This document shows, piece by piece, positions 1-12,174 of a DNA stretch of 64,000 nucleotides. The DNA is from Ipomoea triloba. Its lineage: Eukaryota > Streptophyta > Magnoliopsida > Solanales > Convolvulaceae. Below the pieces are notes generated by a model, which saw nothing but the letters and a program-made list of their open reading frames with translations, was not told the origin of the DNA and did no database searches. The DNA is taken from the NCBI RefSeq assembly GCF_003576645.1, contig NC_044930.1:22899264-22963263 (forward strand), read 5' to 3'. Position numbers and translations under genes: made by a program. Numbering within the stretch: the first letter of the stretch is position 1; every line of letters starts with the position of its first letter.

Positions 1-255
1 TTGGGCCTCGGCCCACCAGGCCATAGGCCTCGGCCAAGGCCACGGCCTAGCGCCTCGACTGGAGTGCTCGGCCGAGGCCGAGGGGGTGCTTGGTTGGGGT
101 GCCTGGGAAACGCTTCGCTAGGGTACCTACGGGGTGCTCGGCTGGAGTGTCGAGGGGGCTCGGCTGGGGTGCCGAGGGGGTGCTCAACTGGGTGCCTGAG
201 GGTGCTCGGCTAGGGTGTCGAGGGGGTTCTCGGTGGGGTGCCCGGGGGTGTGCGC
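1..255. repeat. GC-rich minisatellite
   Basis: Degenerate tandem units of about 20-25 bases built around GGGGTGCTCGGCTGGGGTG and GTCGAGGGGG. The block is far more GC-rich than the rest of the window. Open frames across it are by-products of the repeat and have no domain. The array continues beyond the left edge. Confidence 0.75.
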
Positions 256-560
256 GGTCTAAGTTTGTTACAACCAACTCCCTCTTTTTAGGGAGGCGGT
301 TACAACCAACTTCCCTTTTTAGGGAGGCGGTTAGGGAGTTTAGCATGTATAAATGGCTTCCTTATTGTCTCATTAAGACATTCCTATCTTTTTTTTCCTA
401 ACTTACTCTTTTAATAGCCATTAGACAGTATCTTAATACAAATATTGTATCTGTGACACACATTGCTTGTCTTTTCTATCACATTACCTTATCCATTTAT
501 TATTCCCTTTATTTATTGGGTTTATTAATTCGGACCTCCGGGTTAATTAAATCCATCAAT
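256..560. other. Unassigned segment, possible LTR remnant
   Basis: It opens with two copies of a short duplicated motif (ACAACCAACTYCC followed by TTTTTAGGGAGGCGGTTA). Next come a TATA-like GTATAAATGG near 348 and an AT-rich leader-like stretch. This resembles the promoter part of an LTR, but no partner LTR or terminus is visible, so the assignment is a guess. No gene seen. Confidence 0.25.
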
Positions 561-564
561 AACC

Positions 565-755
565 ATAATTTTTCAAGTTCGACTCCTAGTGAAAGCGACT
601 TATTGGCTTTTTTTATTTGAGTCGGTCAACTATGGAGAAGTTAGACTAGTTTACCTCATAGCAGTCCTCTGTCGACAAGGGTTAGAAGGTGGAATTTACC
701 TAGTGCACATCTTTGAATAGTGTATGCAGGTTTCTCTTGTCACAAAAAAAAATAA
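565..755 (+). mobile_element. SINE-like fragment
   Basis: A B-box-like AGTTCGACTCCT near 577 is followed by about 160 bases of unique body and an A-rich end near 745. The layout matches the 3' part of a tRNA-derived SINE. The A box is not clear and no target duplication was found. Confidence 0.3.
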
Positions 756-1511
756 TGATAAAGTATTGTTTCTCATGAGGATTGATATGCACTTACAGAA
801 TATTAAAAGAAGTATAACCTAACCGTTTAATTATGCGGAGGTTTGGAGGACTAATTCATGTCATTAAAACATGGCATTGACCATTATGCAAATATAAATT
901 AAAAAATCTAATTGCGCATTTGTTATTGGCCGCTTGATCCTGAGATTAAAAGTTTTGTTAATTTTTTTTAAATACTCATAATTCTTTACCTGTTCTATAC
1001 TTTGTCAAACATTTTCAGCACAAAAAATCTAAGCCACCGGGTTCGATCCTACAACCACCCATTTGAAATGATAACCAAAATGCCATTACAGTACATCGTA
1101 GTTGGTAAGTTGGTGATTGATTGCTACTCTTATTTTTAATTTTTGTTTTGTTTTTTTTTTTTTTTTCTAAAGAAGAATCTCTCAAGTACACGCGCACATA
1201 TATTCCAAACATATATAAGTACGTTATACGATGATGAAGTGACTATGATTTCTAATGGGAAAATTCCTTAACCAATGAACATGTTAACATATCCACTTTT
1301 GTTATGCATCCTCATTGAAGTGTCTTACACTTTCGTCGTTTGCATCCTCATGCAACGAATGTAACTAAGAGAGAGAGATAGAAGTTTAAATTAGGGGCTT
1401 TGATTTAATGATGGGATTATGTTATGTCCTATCAAATTAGATTTCTTATGAGGTATTTGAAAATTAAGCATATATTTTTTTAGATATTGATTGTGTTAAT
1501 TAATAATCTTT
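756..1511. other. AT-rich intergenic, no gene seen
   Basis: Only short frames occur. A B-box-like GGGTTCGATCC near 1040 may be another small SINE scrap. A T-run lies near 1150-1166. Confidence 0.5.
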
Positions 1512-1512
1512 T

Positions 1513-2364
1513 CTCTCATTTTATGTGTTTGATTTATTTAATGTTTATGTTTGACTGAAGTTATTTTTCACCTAATCCTTGTAGGCACCTGTCACTAATC
1601 CTTATGGTGGGATTCTTATAGGCACTTGTCACTAATCCTCCAACTAATTGACCGCTAAGTAATCGTGATTTACCCATCCACTATTGGCAAAGTTTACTGT
1701 GGACACATTCACACAAATAACGAACCTTATTATGCATACAAATAGTAGACTTAGATTTACTGAATATTAAATTTTTAAATAAAGGGGGTGGGGTGTGCCG
1801 AATAAATCAAGTTATGCTCTACAAAGAAATAAGATATTCAACAAATAATGAATTTCATGTATAACATAAATGAACTTAGAACTTCAATTAGTTTGTACAT
1901 ACTCAAATAATGCACCCTATGGTCTATGCACACAAATAGTGAACCGGCCTTATGCATATAAATAATGAACTCTCAAACGGTTTGCATACTATTTTGTACA
2001 TATTCAAATAATGAACGCTACGCACAAAAATAATATATCATATACATAGAAATAAGGTGCCTTATAGAAATAGAAATAATGTACTCAATGCATGGTTCAC
2101 TTAATAGGCATTGTCCACTATTTTGTTGGGTCAAGATGTGAGGGTTTTGAATGCAAGAGAATTTTGTCTTTTGTAGGCAAGCTATTCACCATTCAATTTT
2201 TTTATAATATTAAGTTCATAATTAATATATAAATTTATATATTTAAAAATTCAATTAAACACAAAATACTAAATTTAAAAATAATAAGCAAATACTAAAA
2301 AAAATTGTAAAGAAGAAAAATGGTCTTAACAATGAATCATAAATAGAAAAGGTAAAATGTGGAG
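1513..2364. mobile_element. Stowaway-like MITE, probably split by an insertion
   Basis: The left part (CTCTCATTTTATGTGTTTGA...) and right part (...GGTAAAATGTGGAG before TA) correspond to the two halves of the cleaner element at 15217-15476. About 620 bases of unrelated AT-rich sequence (roughly 1576-2195) separate the halves. TTCACC occurs at both junctions, which could be a small target duplication. The family match is visible by eye; the insertion model is inference. Confidence 0.4.
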
Positions 2365-2894
2365 TAGTTGATAATGAATTATACTAACTATTTTAATTCA
2401 TGGGTATTATTATTAATTATTCGTGAATAAAGGCATTTCGTAAATTAATTATTTGCGGTTATTAACCTATAAAATAACATAGTATATATGTATGTTTATT
2501 ATTTATTTAACTATTTTTACTTTGAATTTTGTTGTTGTTGTTATGATAATAAACTACGGAGTATTATTTACATGTTTATCTGTTTGTGATGCAATTAAAA
2601 TAGAGATACAGAGAAGATAGGTTTTATATTCTATATTTTGTATTTTTCAAAACAAAATATATAAAGATATTATTACACAAGTTTTATATTTTAAAATTAT
2701 TGTATTACCAATCTACCAATATAGTCTGGCATTTACCAAATACATACTTAAATTTATGATTCGATAATTTATCAACTACGTGTGTAATCAGTTAACTGAA
2801 CGGTTAACCGAACTGTTTTAATCAAAAATTTTAAAGATTTAATCGTTTACAGAATTAACCGAATTAAAGTTTATTTTCAGTTAACCGATTTCCT
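2365..2894. other. AT-rich intergenic, no gene seen
   Basis: No coding potential or clear repeat boundary. A stretch near 2790-2885 has repeated GTTAACYGAA motifs. Confidence 0.5.
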
Positions 2895-3011
2895 CCAAAT
2901 TGCACGTTGTTAAATATTATTGTCAAAATTAAATGTGTTGTAGTTGGTATACCAACTACAACACATATAATTTTGACAATAACATTTGACATTTAACAGC
3001 GTGCAATTTGG
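2895..3011. repeat. Near-perfect inverted repeat (hairpin)
   Basis: About 58 bases starting CCAAATTGCACG fold back on about 58 bases ending CGTGCAATTTGG. The centre is GTTGGTATACCAAC, so there is almost no loop. Arms differ by only a few bases. Either a small foldback MITE or a miRNA-precursor-like hairpin. The near absence of a loop favours a MITE or palindrome. Confidence 0.75.
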
Positions 3012-3514
3012 GGTAAATTTTTAATATTTAATTTTGGGTTTTGGAAAAACTAAATAGTAATAATAAGACAAAGAAATTCCAAGAAAACGTCAAAAAATAA
3101 TCAAATCTTGTGAGGCGTGCAATTTTGGTGTAAATCTTAAAGTCATATTCTAGGTTTTTGTCTGTCTTAGAGAATGTCAGCAGACAACATTTCTCATAAT
3201 ACGGATCGAAAGTTATGCCTAAAGGAGTTTATTTATTTAGGCTTTTCATACATGAATATTAGAATATATAATCTTTAATTGTATTTATTTGTTGCATAAT
3301 TATAGAGCACATATAATACTAGCTAGTGAAAGAGCTCATTCTATTCAAGTAAAGTATTCATTTCAATTAATATCGTAAATACATTATATAATATTTCAAA
3401 TTAAGCCTATATTAATCAAACTCAATGTGATTGGTGATCACTATATACTACAAGTCTACAATCGTTATTATATTTACATTTTTTTTTTTATAATTCACTT
3501 ATTAATTCCTTTTC
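3012..3514. other. AT-rich intergenic, no gene seen
   Basis: Short frames only. A second, weaker copy of the GTGCAATTT motif lies near 3117, which may be a relic of the neighbouring hairpin element. Confidence 0.4.
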
Positions 3515-3830
3515 TTTTTTTTTTTTTTATAGCTACAATGAGAGGGGATACCCTAACTAAGACATGTAAGGTACAAATCATTCATAGGAAACCCCAAGCC
3601 TATTCTTATCGAGGATCATGACAACTTCAAATGTCGCCTGATGCATAACAACGAGCCCTCGATCACAAACAAGCGCTTGTTTAGCCAACAAGTCAACCAC
3701 CCAATTTTGTTCTCTAAACACACGAGTCAAACGAACTTGCTACGGCTTACTCATCTCTCGTTGACGTTATTAGACGATATTTCATCTCTCGTTGACGTTA
3801 TTAGACGATATTAGCCAAATAGCCATCCAC
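3515..3830 (-). mobile_element. 5'-truncated LINE 3' end (RNase H C-terminus)
   Basis: Read on the minus strand, the segment encodes VFREQNWVVDLLAKQALV and then about 40 more residues to a stop. This is the end of the RNase H domain of plant L1-like LINEs (the usual VFREQN...ADxLAK motif). It finishes at a T-run (3515-3528), which is the poly(A) tail of a minus-strand insertion. A 31-base segment is duplicated in tandem (3751-3781 and 3782-3812), breaking the upstream frame. A dead copy. Confidence 0.7.
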
Positions 3831-4306
3831 CCACCAATATTCAATTCCTGTCACTTCTGAAGATATGTATGATGACATTGGAATAGATGAAATTATCTTC
3901 CTCGGGTCACTATAAATTTTTTGTTTTTAAATTTGTCAAGGAAAGAAGTAAGGAAAAGGAAAAATTGTGTATGTTAATTTTATTGTGAAAAATGTGCATT
4001 TTCTTTGAGGGTCAATTTTTTGTCCTTTCAGTCTTTGTTTCCTGCGCTGTTTTTATAATACATAATTACTATATATATATATATAGACTCACACACATAC
4101 ATACACACTATGTGTGTATTATGCATTATATATTTTATTCCTTTATTTTAATTATGATTTTTATTTGTTATCAAACAAAAAAAAATTATTTTTATTAAAA
4201 CTTATATTCTGATCTGATTATTAAAAATTGATTAAAAATTATATTCTCTTAAACTTAATTTACAAAATTTTTTAAAAAAACTATTTTTTATTTAAAATGT
4301 TGTTAC

Positions 4307-4348
<42 letters not shown>

Positions 4349-4620
4349 AAACAGCCAACACAGTGATCATTCCCTTGCTGATAAGCAACCCCACGGGATG
4401 AACAAAGGGATGTGAGAATCCAAAAGGCCAAGATATAATGGTCCTTTCTATATAATCCTTGGGTCCATTTTACTTTTACATTTTATATATTTTATTTCGT
4501 TTGTACACATAAGGCCAAGATAATAATGGTCCTTTTTTTATTCCATACTTTTGAGGAAATTTAAAATTAAAAAAATATTTGCATTTGCTATACCTCTCAT
4601 TTTTATCGTTGTATTGTTTC
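3831..4620. other. AT-rich intergenic with microsatellites
   Basis: Holds a (TA)n tract near 4070-4085 and a (TTA)n tract at about 4308-4345. No gene seen. Confidence 0.6.
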
Positions 4621-5262
4621 CAGTAATTATGCCGTGGACTCAGGTCCACCTTGCAAGGTGGACCTGGGTCCAATACGACGTCGTTTCACAATTTAAAAAA
4701 AAAAAAAAAACAATTAACAGCGGCTCCTCATCGCAACAGAACACAAACTCTACATTCACAGATCCTATACTCCACATTCACAATTTGAAAACTCCACATT
4801 CACACATTACATGTCTATATGTTTAGTAACTATATTACCACTGTTATGCATTCACACATTCAAAACTCTATATTCACAAGTCCTATACTCCATATTCACA
4901 ACTTGGGAACTCCACATTCACACATTACAAGGCTACAAGTTGCTAGAACTCTGTTAACTCTACTACAGATACACACATTCATAACTCTACATTCATAAAT
5001 TCTATACTCCACATTCACAATTTAAAACCTCCACATTCACACATTTCAGGGCAGCTAGAACTCTTTTAACTCTACTACAGATTCACACATTCATAACTCT
5101 ACATTCACAAATTCTATACTCCATATTCACAATTTGAAACCTCCACATTCACACATTTCAGGGCTATATGTTTAGTAATTTTTTTTAAATATAGTGAAAC
5201 GGCGTCGTATTGGACCCAGGTCCACCTTGCAAGGTGGACCTGGGTCCACGGCATAATTTGCG
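4621..5262. mobile_element. MULE-like TIR element with internal minisatellite
   Basis: Inverted termini of more than 60 bases: left CAGTAATTATGCCGTGGAC, right the complement of CGCAAATTATGCCGTGGAC. Inside each terminus is a 22-base palindrome, GGTCCACCTTGCAAGGTGGA plus CC. The middle is an array of variants of CTCCACATTCACACAT and CTCTACATTCACAA in units of roughly 60-110 bases. Flanks ATTGTTTC and ATTATTTG may be an eroded target duplication (6 of 8). It shares terminal design with 6353-6791, which has a clear 9-base duplication. Non-coding. Confidence 0.7.
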
Positions 5263-6352
5263 ATTATTTGTATAACTCTTGTACAAAGTAGTAGAAAACC
5301 AAGTAAATTGTTAGCTAAATGGGTCTATATGGTATATATAGCAATTCATTTTTTATGTTTCAAATATTATATTGCAACTTTTACTTTTGTGTGTTGGAAA
5401 AACACTTATTCTGATTCACATAAAGCTTCAAGGCCTTACGCAAGTTGGAAGAGCTTCGAGACCAAATCGAACCTTTAGTAAGTCATTTGAACCTCCTTAG
5501 TGAAGTTTATACGTTGTTGTTGTTGTTGTTGTTAGTTTTGGTAATGTTATTAGTCCTTTGTAAAGTATTGTACGTGATTGGTTGTTCTAGAGTGCACATT
5601 GATTAATTGTATTAGAAATATTTATAAATTAGTTGATATTGTAATTGTAATATATAAGTTTTCATGCCTTTGATTTAGTTGAAGGAGGATTTTTTTTTTT
5701 TAACAATCAAATTTATAATTTTATTTTTAGTTGATAATCTTATTTTATTTTATTTTTAAAGGACATTGGAATGAGTGGCATGAAATTCCCCCGATGGTGC
5801 ATGAGATAGTTTGCACGCAGGGAATAGTAATTAATTTTGCTCTATTCGGGTTCATCCCTCCATCATATATAAAAAAAAAAAAAAGACAAATCCTTTGAAA
5901 ATGTGGGTTGCTTAGGTCACATTGTAGAAAAGAAAATTCCAAATAATTGAATTGAATATATTTTTCTTGTTGATTTATTTGGGGTTTGGGGAGGTGGGCC
6001 CATAAGTCGGGGGTAGGGGAGGGGGGGGGGACAATTGTTATATGGTGGCCAATGGTGATGTACCACAAATATGTATACTGTCAAATGAACGTGCAGTAGA
6101 ATTAAAATGATACTTTAGTACGTGTTGGTATAATAAATATATATATTGTGTGTTAAAATGAAACTGAAAAAAAAAAAAACTCATACAGATAAATTAAATA
6201 TATTGTCAAATGAATCTGTAACAGAACTAAAATATACTTTAGTGTTTCTAAAATGAACATATTGTATGTATTAAATGAAACTGAATAGCAGAGCTCATAC
6301 ATATATATTGTCAAATGAATTGTGTTTTGAAATTAAAATAATACTTTAGTTG
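5263..6352. other. AT-rich intergenic, no gene seen
   Basis: Contains a (TTG)n tract near 5514-5535, several A- and T-runs and a G-run (about 6014-6030). Repeated phrases near 6065-6330 (TATTGTCAAATGAA, ACTTTAGT) suggest a decayed tandem duplication. No coding signal. Confidence 0.5.
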
Positions 6353-6791
6353 CAGTCGTTATACCGTAGACCATAGTCCACAATGCATTGTGGACCATAG
6401 ATCATGGCTGATAGTCTGATACTACAATTGTGTTGAACTGATACTGTAGTTGTGTTGAATGGATACTGCAGTTGTGTTGGAAGGGAACTGCAGTTGCGCG
6501 GAACAGAGGCCGTGTCATCCGTCTGGAACTGCAGTTCTGTTGAACTGATACTGCAGTTGTGTTAAACGGATACTACAGTTGTGTTGAACGGATACTACAG
6601 TTGTGTTGAAAGGATACTGCAATTGTGTTGAACGGATGAACGGTCTCTGTTCCCCGCAGCTGCAGTTTATTTTCAACACAACTACAGTATCTTTTCAACA
6701 CAACTGCACTATCCGTTCAACACAACTGCAGTATCAGCCATGATCATGGTCCACAATGCATTGTGAACCGTGGTCCACCATATAATTTGCG
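6353..6791. mobile_element. MULE-type MITE with 9-base target duplication
   Basis: Flanked by identical CTTTAGTTG at 6344-6352 and 6792-6800, the size expected for Mutator-like elements. Termini are CAGTCGTTATACCGTAGACC and the complement of CGCAAATTATATGGTGGACC. Next to each is a palindrome GTCCACAATGCATTGTGGAC (degenerate on one side). The interior is a minisatellite of about 22 bases, GTTGTGTTGAACGGATACTG, present in both orientations so that the interior also folds back. No transposase. It belongs with 4621-5262. Confidence 0.85.
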
Positions 6792-7218
6792 CTTTAGTTG
6801 TGCTATAATGAACCTATTGTATGTATAAAATGAAAAAGGATAGTAGAGACATGAAGTGTATAATAAATTAATAATAATACTTCAGCGTATGTTACTATAA
6901 TAAAACTATTGTGTGAAAAATAAAATTTTATATCATGATCCACACTACTATATGAACCAGGCGTATAGTAAAATTTGTTGGGTATGGGGGATGATTTTCT
7001 AGTATTCTAGTTGCTGATGGTTGTTGACTTGTTGCTACCTCGTTGGTTGGTTTACAAATCATAATGTCACTTCACACTAGATTCTATTTGTTAAATATTC
7101 TATCGTGTTTTGTCAATATTTGTTTTTTTTTCCACTATTAAAATTTTATTATTTTTGGTCCTCAACTTTTAAACTAGTTTAATTTTATCTTTAATTATGT
7201 AATTTTTACATAAAATAA

Positions 7219-7747
7219 CAGTGTTGCAAAAATCTCGCCTAGGCACCGATTAATCCCCGCCTAGGCGCTAGGCGTCAATCAACCGCCTAGCGTATCACCT
7301 TAAATGGTGGTCTAGGCGCTTGGCCGGCTAGGCGACCGCCTAGGCCGCCTAAACTCCGCCTAAGCACCGCCTAGACCTCCTAAGCTCCGACTAGACCTCT
7401 TAGGCACCGACTAGACCGCCTAGTTGGCCGATTAACTATTGTTCTTCTTTTTTTAATGGGTTATTTCACTAAAAACAACATTGTTTTGAACAAAATAACC
7501 TTAAATTGTACAAACTCTAAATATTTTTTTTAGGTTAATATTTAATATTTTAGTATTAACTATTAAAGTATTATATAATTTATAATTATTAGTCTTTAAA
7601 AAATAAAAAATACTTAAGCAAATTTTAAAAAAATATATAACAAAATAAAATAAAAATACACAGGCGCCTAGGCGCCAATTAATCCCCGCCTAGGCGTTAG
7701 GCGCTCCCCGAGCGTCCGAGGAGCGCCTAGGGATTTTTTCAACCATG
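7219..7747. mobile_element. hAT-type MITE with 8-base target duplication
   Basis: Identical TAAAATAA flanks lie at 7211-7218 and 7748-7755. Termini CAGTGTTGCAAAAATC and (complement) CATGGTTGAAAAAATC are imperfect inverted repeats. Subterminal regions are rich in CGCCTAGGCG-type palindromes, repeated many times. The 8-base duplication and CA-rich ends fit hAT elements. Non-coding. Confidence 0.88.
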
Positions 7748-7755
7748 TAAAATAA

Positions 7756-8975
7756 TTATTTGTCCAAACCAAAATAGTTAACAATTGCATAATTGAGGAC
7801 GAAATTGAACAAGTTTGAAAGTCGATGACTGAATTGATAAAATGGTAATAGTCGAGGACCAAATTAGGTATTACCTCTTTTATAAATATTAGGTATTTTT
7901 AATTTCTTCAAATGCTATTCCCCTCTATTGCCCATGACAGCCATTGCAGTTATTGCGGTTGTCATAGTGTGGAATACAAAATAGCGTGATTATGATGATG
8001 ATAATGATTGTTATTGTTATTGTTATTATTATTATTATTTCTATGGAGAAACTGAGGCTATGTTTGGTAAATCTTATTTTATAAGTTATATTTTATTTTA
8101 AGTTACGAATAGGTTATTAGCTTTGCTTGATAAAACATGGAGATTTTAAAATAATATATAACTTATTTTGAAATATTACCCTAAGTAGCGTTTCAAAATA
8201 AATTAGTAGTTATTAGCTTTTAATTTTTTAGTCTTAAAATTAGCTTATAAGTTAGATCGATATGCCAAACAGAGTGTAAGAGAGTATTATATATTATTGT
8301 TAGAATCATTTGAGAGTCAAATACATGGTTCTTAATTGATGGACCAACAACCTTAATTTTGTCATTTGTTGTGTTAGAGCGCTCTAAGGTGAGATTAAAT
8401 AAATTTAAAACGGGCCGACAAAAAAGATCAAATCTATAGAATATAGTAATAAATTTAGCACATTTATTCTAGAAAAATTAAAATTAAATTCAATTGAAGA
8501 ATAATGTTAGCTGGAATGGCTGTGATCTGATAAAAATTAAAGGTTGCGATGCCCTTAATACAATGGATATGGCCATCAAAATTTATTTTTTCTAAGAAAG
8601 TTTTAATGCTTACTTCCATCTTTCCAACACATTTTAAAATGCTTCCATTGACTTCAAAGTTTTAAAAAAAATGTTCATAATTTTAAATTCCAAGTCAATT
8701 TGGTGTTTTATAGAATTTTGAACGCTTTAACAATAATATAATATAATAAAAAGTAATTAAATAAAATAAATTCAATTGGCTGACCTTGTAATTATTATGC
8801 TGTCGTTCAACGTCGATCATGCAACCGAATCAAACTATATACAATACTAAATAAAAGTTTAATTAAAGCTTTTTTTTTTTACTTAAGACCACAAGACAGT
8901 TAAATCATTCAATTGTCCACAGATAATTAGATGATCGGTTCAAATTAATTGACTACTTAGATTGGACAAGTTGTC

Positions 8976-9019
<44 letters not shown>

Positions 9020-9397
9020 TTTTTGTTATATTAGATATTGTCAACCACACTAATACCAATAATATTCGTTATAATGTATAAGATATAATTATATCTAATT
9101 ATACTATGGATACATATATCGATAGATCAGATGCAATAAAAATATACTAAAATTTTATAATTCTTTGGTCTATTAGTCAGAGGTTTGCTGCTCCTTAATA
9201 AACATACATGTTTTGATCCAGAAGTTATGCACGCAATTCCCAATGCCGGTGTAAGAAATTCAAAGTCTTGCCAGGGAATTGAAACATATTTTGTTTTTGT
9301 ACGTTATGTACAATAATGTAATTTTTTTTATTTTAACTACAATATTGTAATTAAAATATCATGAATCTTGAGATGCAAACTTAGAATTTTTATTTGT
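7756..9397. other. AT-rich intergenic, no gene seen
   Basis: Contains a (TA)n tract at 8979-9016, a (TTA)n tract near 8010-8040 and T-runs. No long frame, domain or convincing element boundary. Confidence 0.5.
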
Positions 9398-9560
9398 TTG
9401 AGTAACACTGGACAAATACTGTAGCACAAAGAATTAAGTCTCCACTTAGACTCAAATCCATGACCTCCTACATTTAGGATGTCCTTACTAAGACTCGAAC
9501 ATATGACTTCTCATTTAAAAGAATCACTTCATGCCAGTAGACTATAAAGTCATTGACAAT
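9398..9560 (-). mobile_element. SINE, minus strand
   Basis: On the minus strand it has an A-box-like TATAGTCTACTGGCATGAAG and a B-box-like ATGTTCGAGTCTTA. Its 3' body includes TTCTTTGTGCTACAG and it ends in an A-rich tail. The body resembles the SINE family at 15972-16149 (GACTCTTTGTGCTT) but is more diverged. Confidence 0.5.
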
Positions 9561-9893
9561 TTAAATTTTTTATTAAGATAAAACAGTTTATTAAACTAAT
9601 GACTTATTAAAATCATATTCATATATTGGGTTTCTTTATTAATTAAAAAAAAATCATTTTTAAAGAAATATGGAAAACTAGAGATGTGAACGGAAACCAG
9701 ATTATTGTTGGGTGACTTTTGAAACACCATGTACTTTATGCTTAGCGGATGGGATATAAAAGTATCCTCAATACTCAATAGTTCTAATTTTTTTAGAAGT
9801 TTTTGAAGGTATAATTAGGGAAGAGGGATGGGAGGGAAGGAAAGAAAAAGAAAAGAAAAGAAAAAAAAAAAGAAAGGAAAACAACATTGTCAG

Positions 9894-9924
<31 letters not shown>

Positions 9925-10154
9925 ATCTAGGTGCCCAGAGAGCAAGTGCAGTACACGCGCCCTATGGGCACACCATGTGCGCTCAACGCGTAGACTTGCG
10001 TACCATTTTCTCTTTCCTCCTAGGTTTCACACAAAATAAATTCCCCTTCAAATTAAATTTCTTATATATTTTCTCTCCTCTCTCCTCCAAATCATCATCT
10101 CTCACCTCTATGTCATCCAAAAATTAAGAAAGAATTACTATTGGGGTCACTCTA

Positions 10155-10185
<31 letters not shown>

Positions 10186-10408
10186 GTGAATATACTAGAT
10201 GATGGAGGTAGCAATGTGATGAATGCAAATCGGTGCTGATCTTGCAAGAAATCTTAAACAATTTATATTATGGTCTTTTTCTTCGATGAGATTCATGTAA
10301 TCTCGTCTTACATCGTACGAAAACGAAATCCTAAAGACTTGCTTTTGCAATCCAGCTGATATAGTAAGATTTCTCTCCAATATATTTCAATATTTTAACA
10401 TCTCAAAC

Positions 10409-10412
<4 letters not shown>
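9561..10412. other. Intergenic, low complexity, no gene seen
   Basis: An A-rich stretch at 9840-9925 gives a lysine-rich frame without a domain. (TTA)n lies at 10160-10186. Nothing else recognised. Confidence 0.5.
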
Positions 10413-10469
<57 letters not shown>

Positions 10470-10470
10470 N

Positions 10471-10527
<57 letters not shown>
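10413..10527. repeat. (TA)n microsatellite, about 115 bases
   Basis: Pure TA dinucleotide tract with one undetermined base at 10470. Its assembled length is unlikely to be exact. Confidence 0.95.
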
Positions 10528-10532
<5 letters not shown>

Positions 10533-10664
10533 TAACCACACATACAAGTCTTGAATACTTTGATTAAGACTCCTCCCATGGTGGCATTATTACATAGTAT
10601 AACTATAATGTAACCCCTTTTTTTGCTTGATTGATATCATGGCTATTAAATTAATTTCATATAT

Positions 10665-10864
10665 ATATATTTTTTGGAATGTCCACGAGGTGTCCTGAGC
10701 AGGCCCTCCTAATAGGAGGCAGACTAATCCCCGCTCGCACCGGGCCGGCCCAATTAAGGGGCAAAATGCTGGCCATATTGGTTTCTCCATATAAGGAGGG
10801 AATTGAACTCCCGACCTCCTCTTAAGGGGCAAGAGTGCCGAGCCACTCACGCCAACCAAGCTGG
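10665..10864 (-). mobile_element. tRNA-derived SINE, full length, minus strand
   Basis: The minus strand reads GCTTGGTTGGCGTGAGTGGC (A box), then GGAGGTCGGGAGTTCAATTC (B box). A body of about 130 bases with GGGCCGGCCCGGTGCGAGCG follows, ending in an A tail. The insertion is flanked by TTAAATTAATTTCATAT (from 10646) and TTAAATTAATTTTATAT (from 10865), a target duplication with one mismatch. The internal promoter and tail define a SINE. It is related to 13750-13951. Confidence 0.85.
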
Positions 10865-11117
10865 TTAAATTAATTTTATATTTAGTCCCCATGTATTGGA
10901 TTTGTCATATTTCTTACACTTTATTTTATTTGTTTATTTATTTTTTTTTGGGTCATATGTGGCTGTCTATCTGACCAAATTTCTGAAATAAAATAGTTAA
11001 TTAAAACACATTATAGTTTGATTTAGAATCATACCAATTCAACTTGAGCAGTTGACATTGCTAAGGAGAAGACATATGGTCCTAAACCAGAAATGCGATG
11101 CCTGTTTTCTACTAAAT

Positions 11118-11664
11118 GTGTGTTTGATAACCGAGAAAATATTTTTCAAGTTTTCGGTGTTTGGCAACGTCCGGAAAATGCGGTCAACAAAATATGTTTT
11201 CCGTTGATCATGGAAAATCAAGTCAAAATTCCGGAAAACAACTTACGAAATTTTTTTCCGTAAGTCATTTTTCGGAATAGTCAAAATGGTTGTTTCGGAT
11301 GTTCTCGGTCAAAATGGTCATCTCACCCATTTCAGCGGAAACCAGTCCGCCGGAAACTGCTCTAGTTTCCGGGAAACCAGAGCAATTTTGCTATGGTTTC
11401 GACCTAAAATGGCCTTTGTTTGTTTGTTTTTTTCTTTTATAATAAATATTATTATTTTATATATTTTTATATTATTTTATATTTTAAATAAAATAATAAA
11501 ATATATAATTATACAATTCTACTCATTTTCCAGAAAATAAACCAAACACACCAAGACAGTTTTTCATAACGCAACCAAACACTGGAAAGGAAAATGTTTT
11601 ATGAAAAATGACTATTTTCCAGAAAACATTTTTCGGAAGTCATTTTCTTGCTTTCCAAATGGAC
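11118..11664. mobile_element. hAT-like MITE
   Basis: Bounded by identical ACTAAAT at 11111-11117 and 11665-11671. Ends GTGTGTTTGATAAC and (complement) GTCCATTTGGAAAG are imperfect inverted repeats. Subterminal blocks of GGAAAA/TTTTCC motifs point in opposite directions on the two sides. No transposase. A 7-base identity is slightly short of the usual 8 for hAT, so the class is probable rather than certain. Confidence 0.65.
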
Positions 11665-11803
11665 ACTAAATATTTGATTGTAAGGACAAAATGTGACAAA
11701 AATAAAATTTATGCATCGAATATTGACAAAAATAACATTTAACAGGGTCTAAGGGTGGAAGTGTGACCTAATAATCATGAGACCGCTGAAAGTAAAATAT
11801 TTT

Positions 11804-11835
11804 AAAAAAAAAAAAAACAACAAAACAACAAAAAA

Positions 11836-11885
<50 letters not shown>

Positions 11886-12174
11886 NNNNNNNNNNNNNNN
11901 NNNNNNNNNNNNNNNNNNNNNNNNNNNNNNNNNNNNNNNNNNNNNNNNNNNNNNNNNNNNNNNNNNNNNNNNNNNNNNNNNNNNNNNNNNNNNNNNNNNN
12001 NNNNNNNNNNNNNNNNNNNNNNNNNNNNNNNNNNNNNNNNNNNNNNNNNNNNNNNNNNNNNNNNNNNNNNNNNNNNNNNNNNNNNNNNNNNNNNNNNNNN
12101 NNNNNNNNNNNNNNNNNNNNNNNNNAAAAAAAAAAAAAAAAAAACAAAAAAACAAAAAAACAAAAAAAAAAAAA
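11804..12174. repeat. Poly(A) tract around a 240-base assembly gap
   Basis: An A-rich run precedes and follows undetermined bases at 11886-12125. Long lysine or phenylalanine frames here come from the homopolymer and the gap. The run may be the tail of a retroposon, but the gap hides the body. Confidence 0.9.

Noticed and set aside
1..401. Proline/arginine- or glycine-rich short proteins
   Set aside because: Frames follow the minisatellite unit and end with it. No start context or domain.
10800..10864. tRNA gene on the minus strand
   Set aside because: Same reasoning: the tRNA-like head belongs to a SINE with tail and duplication.
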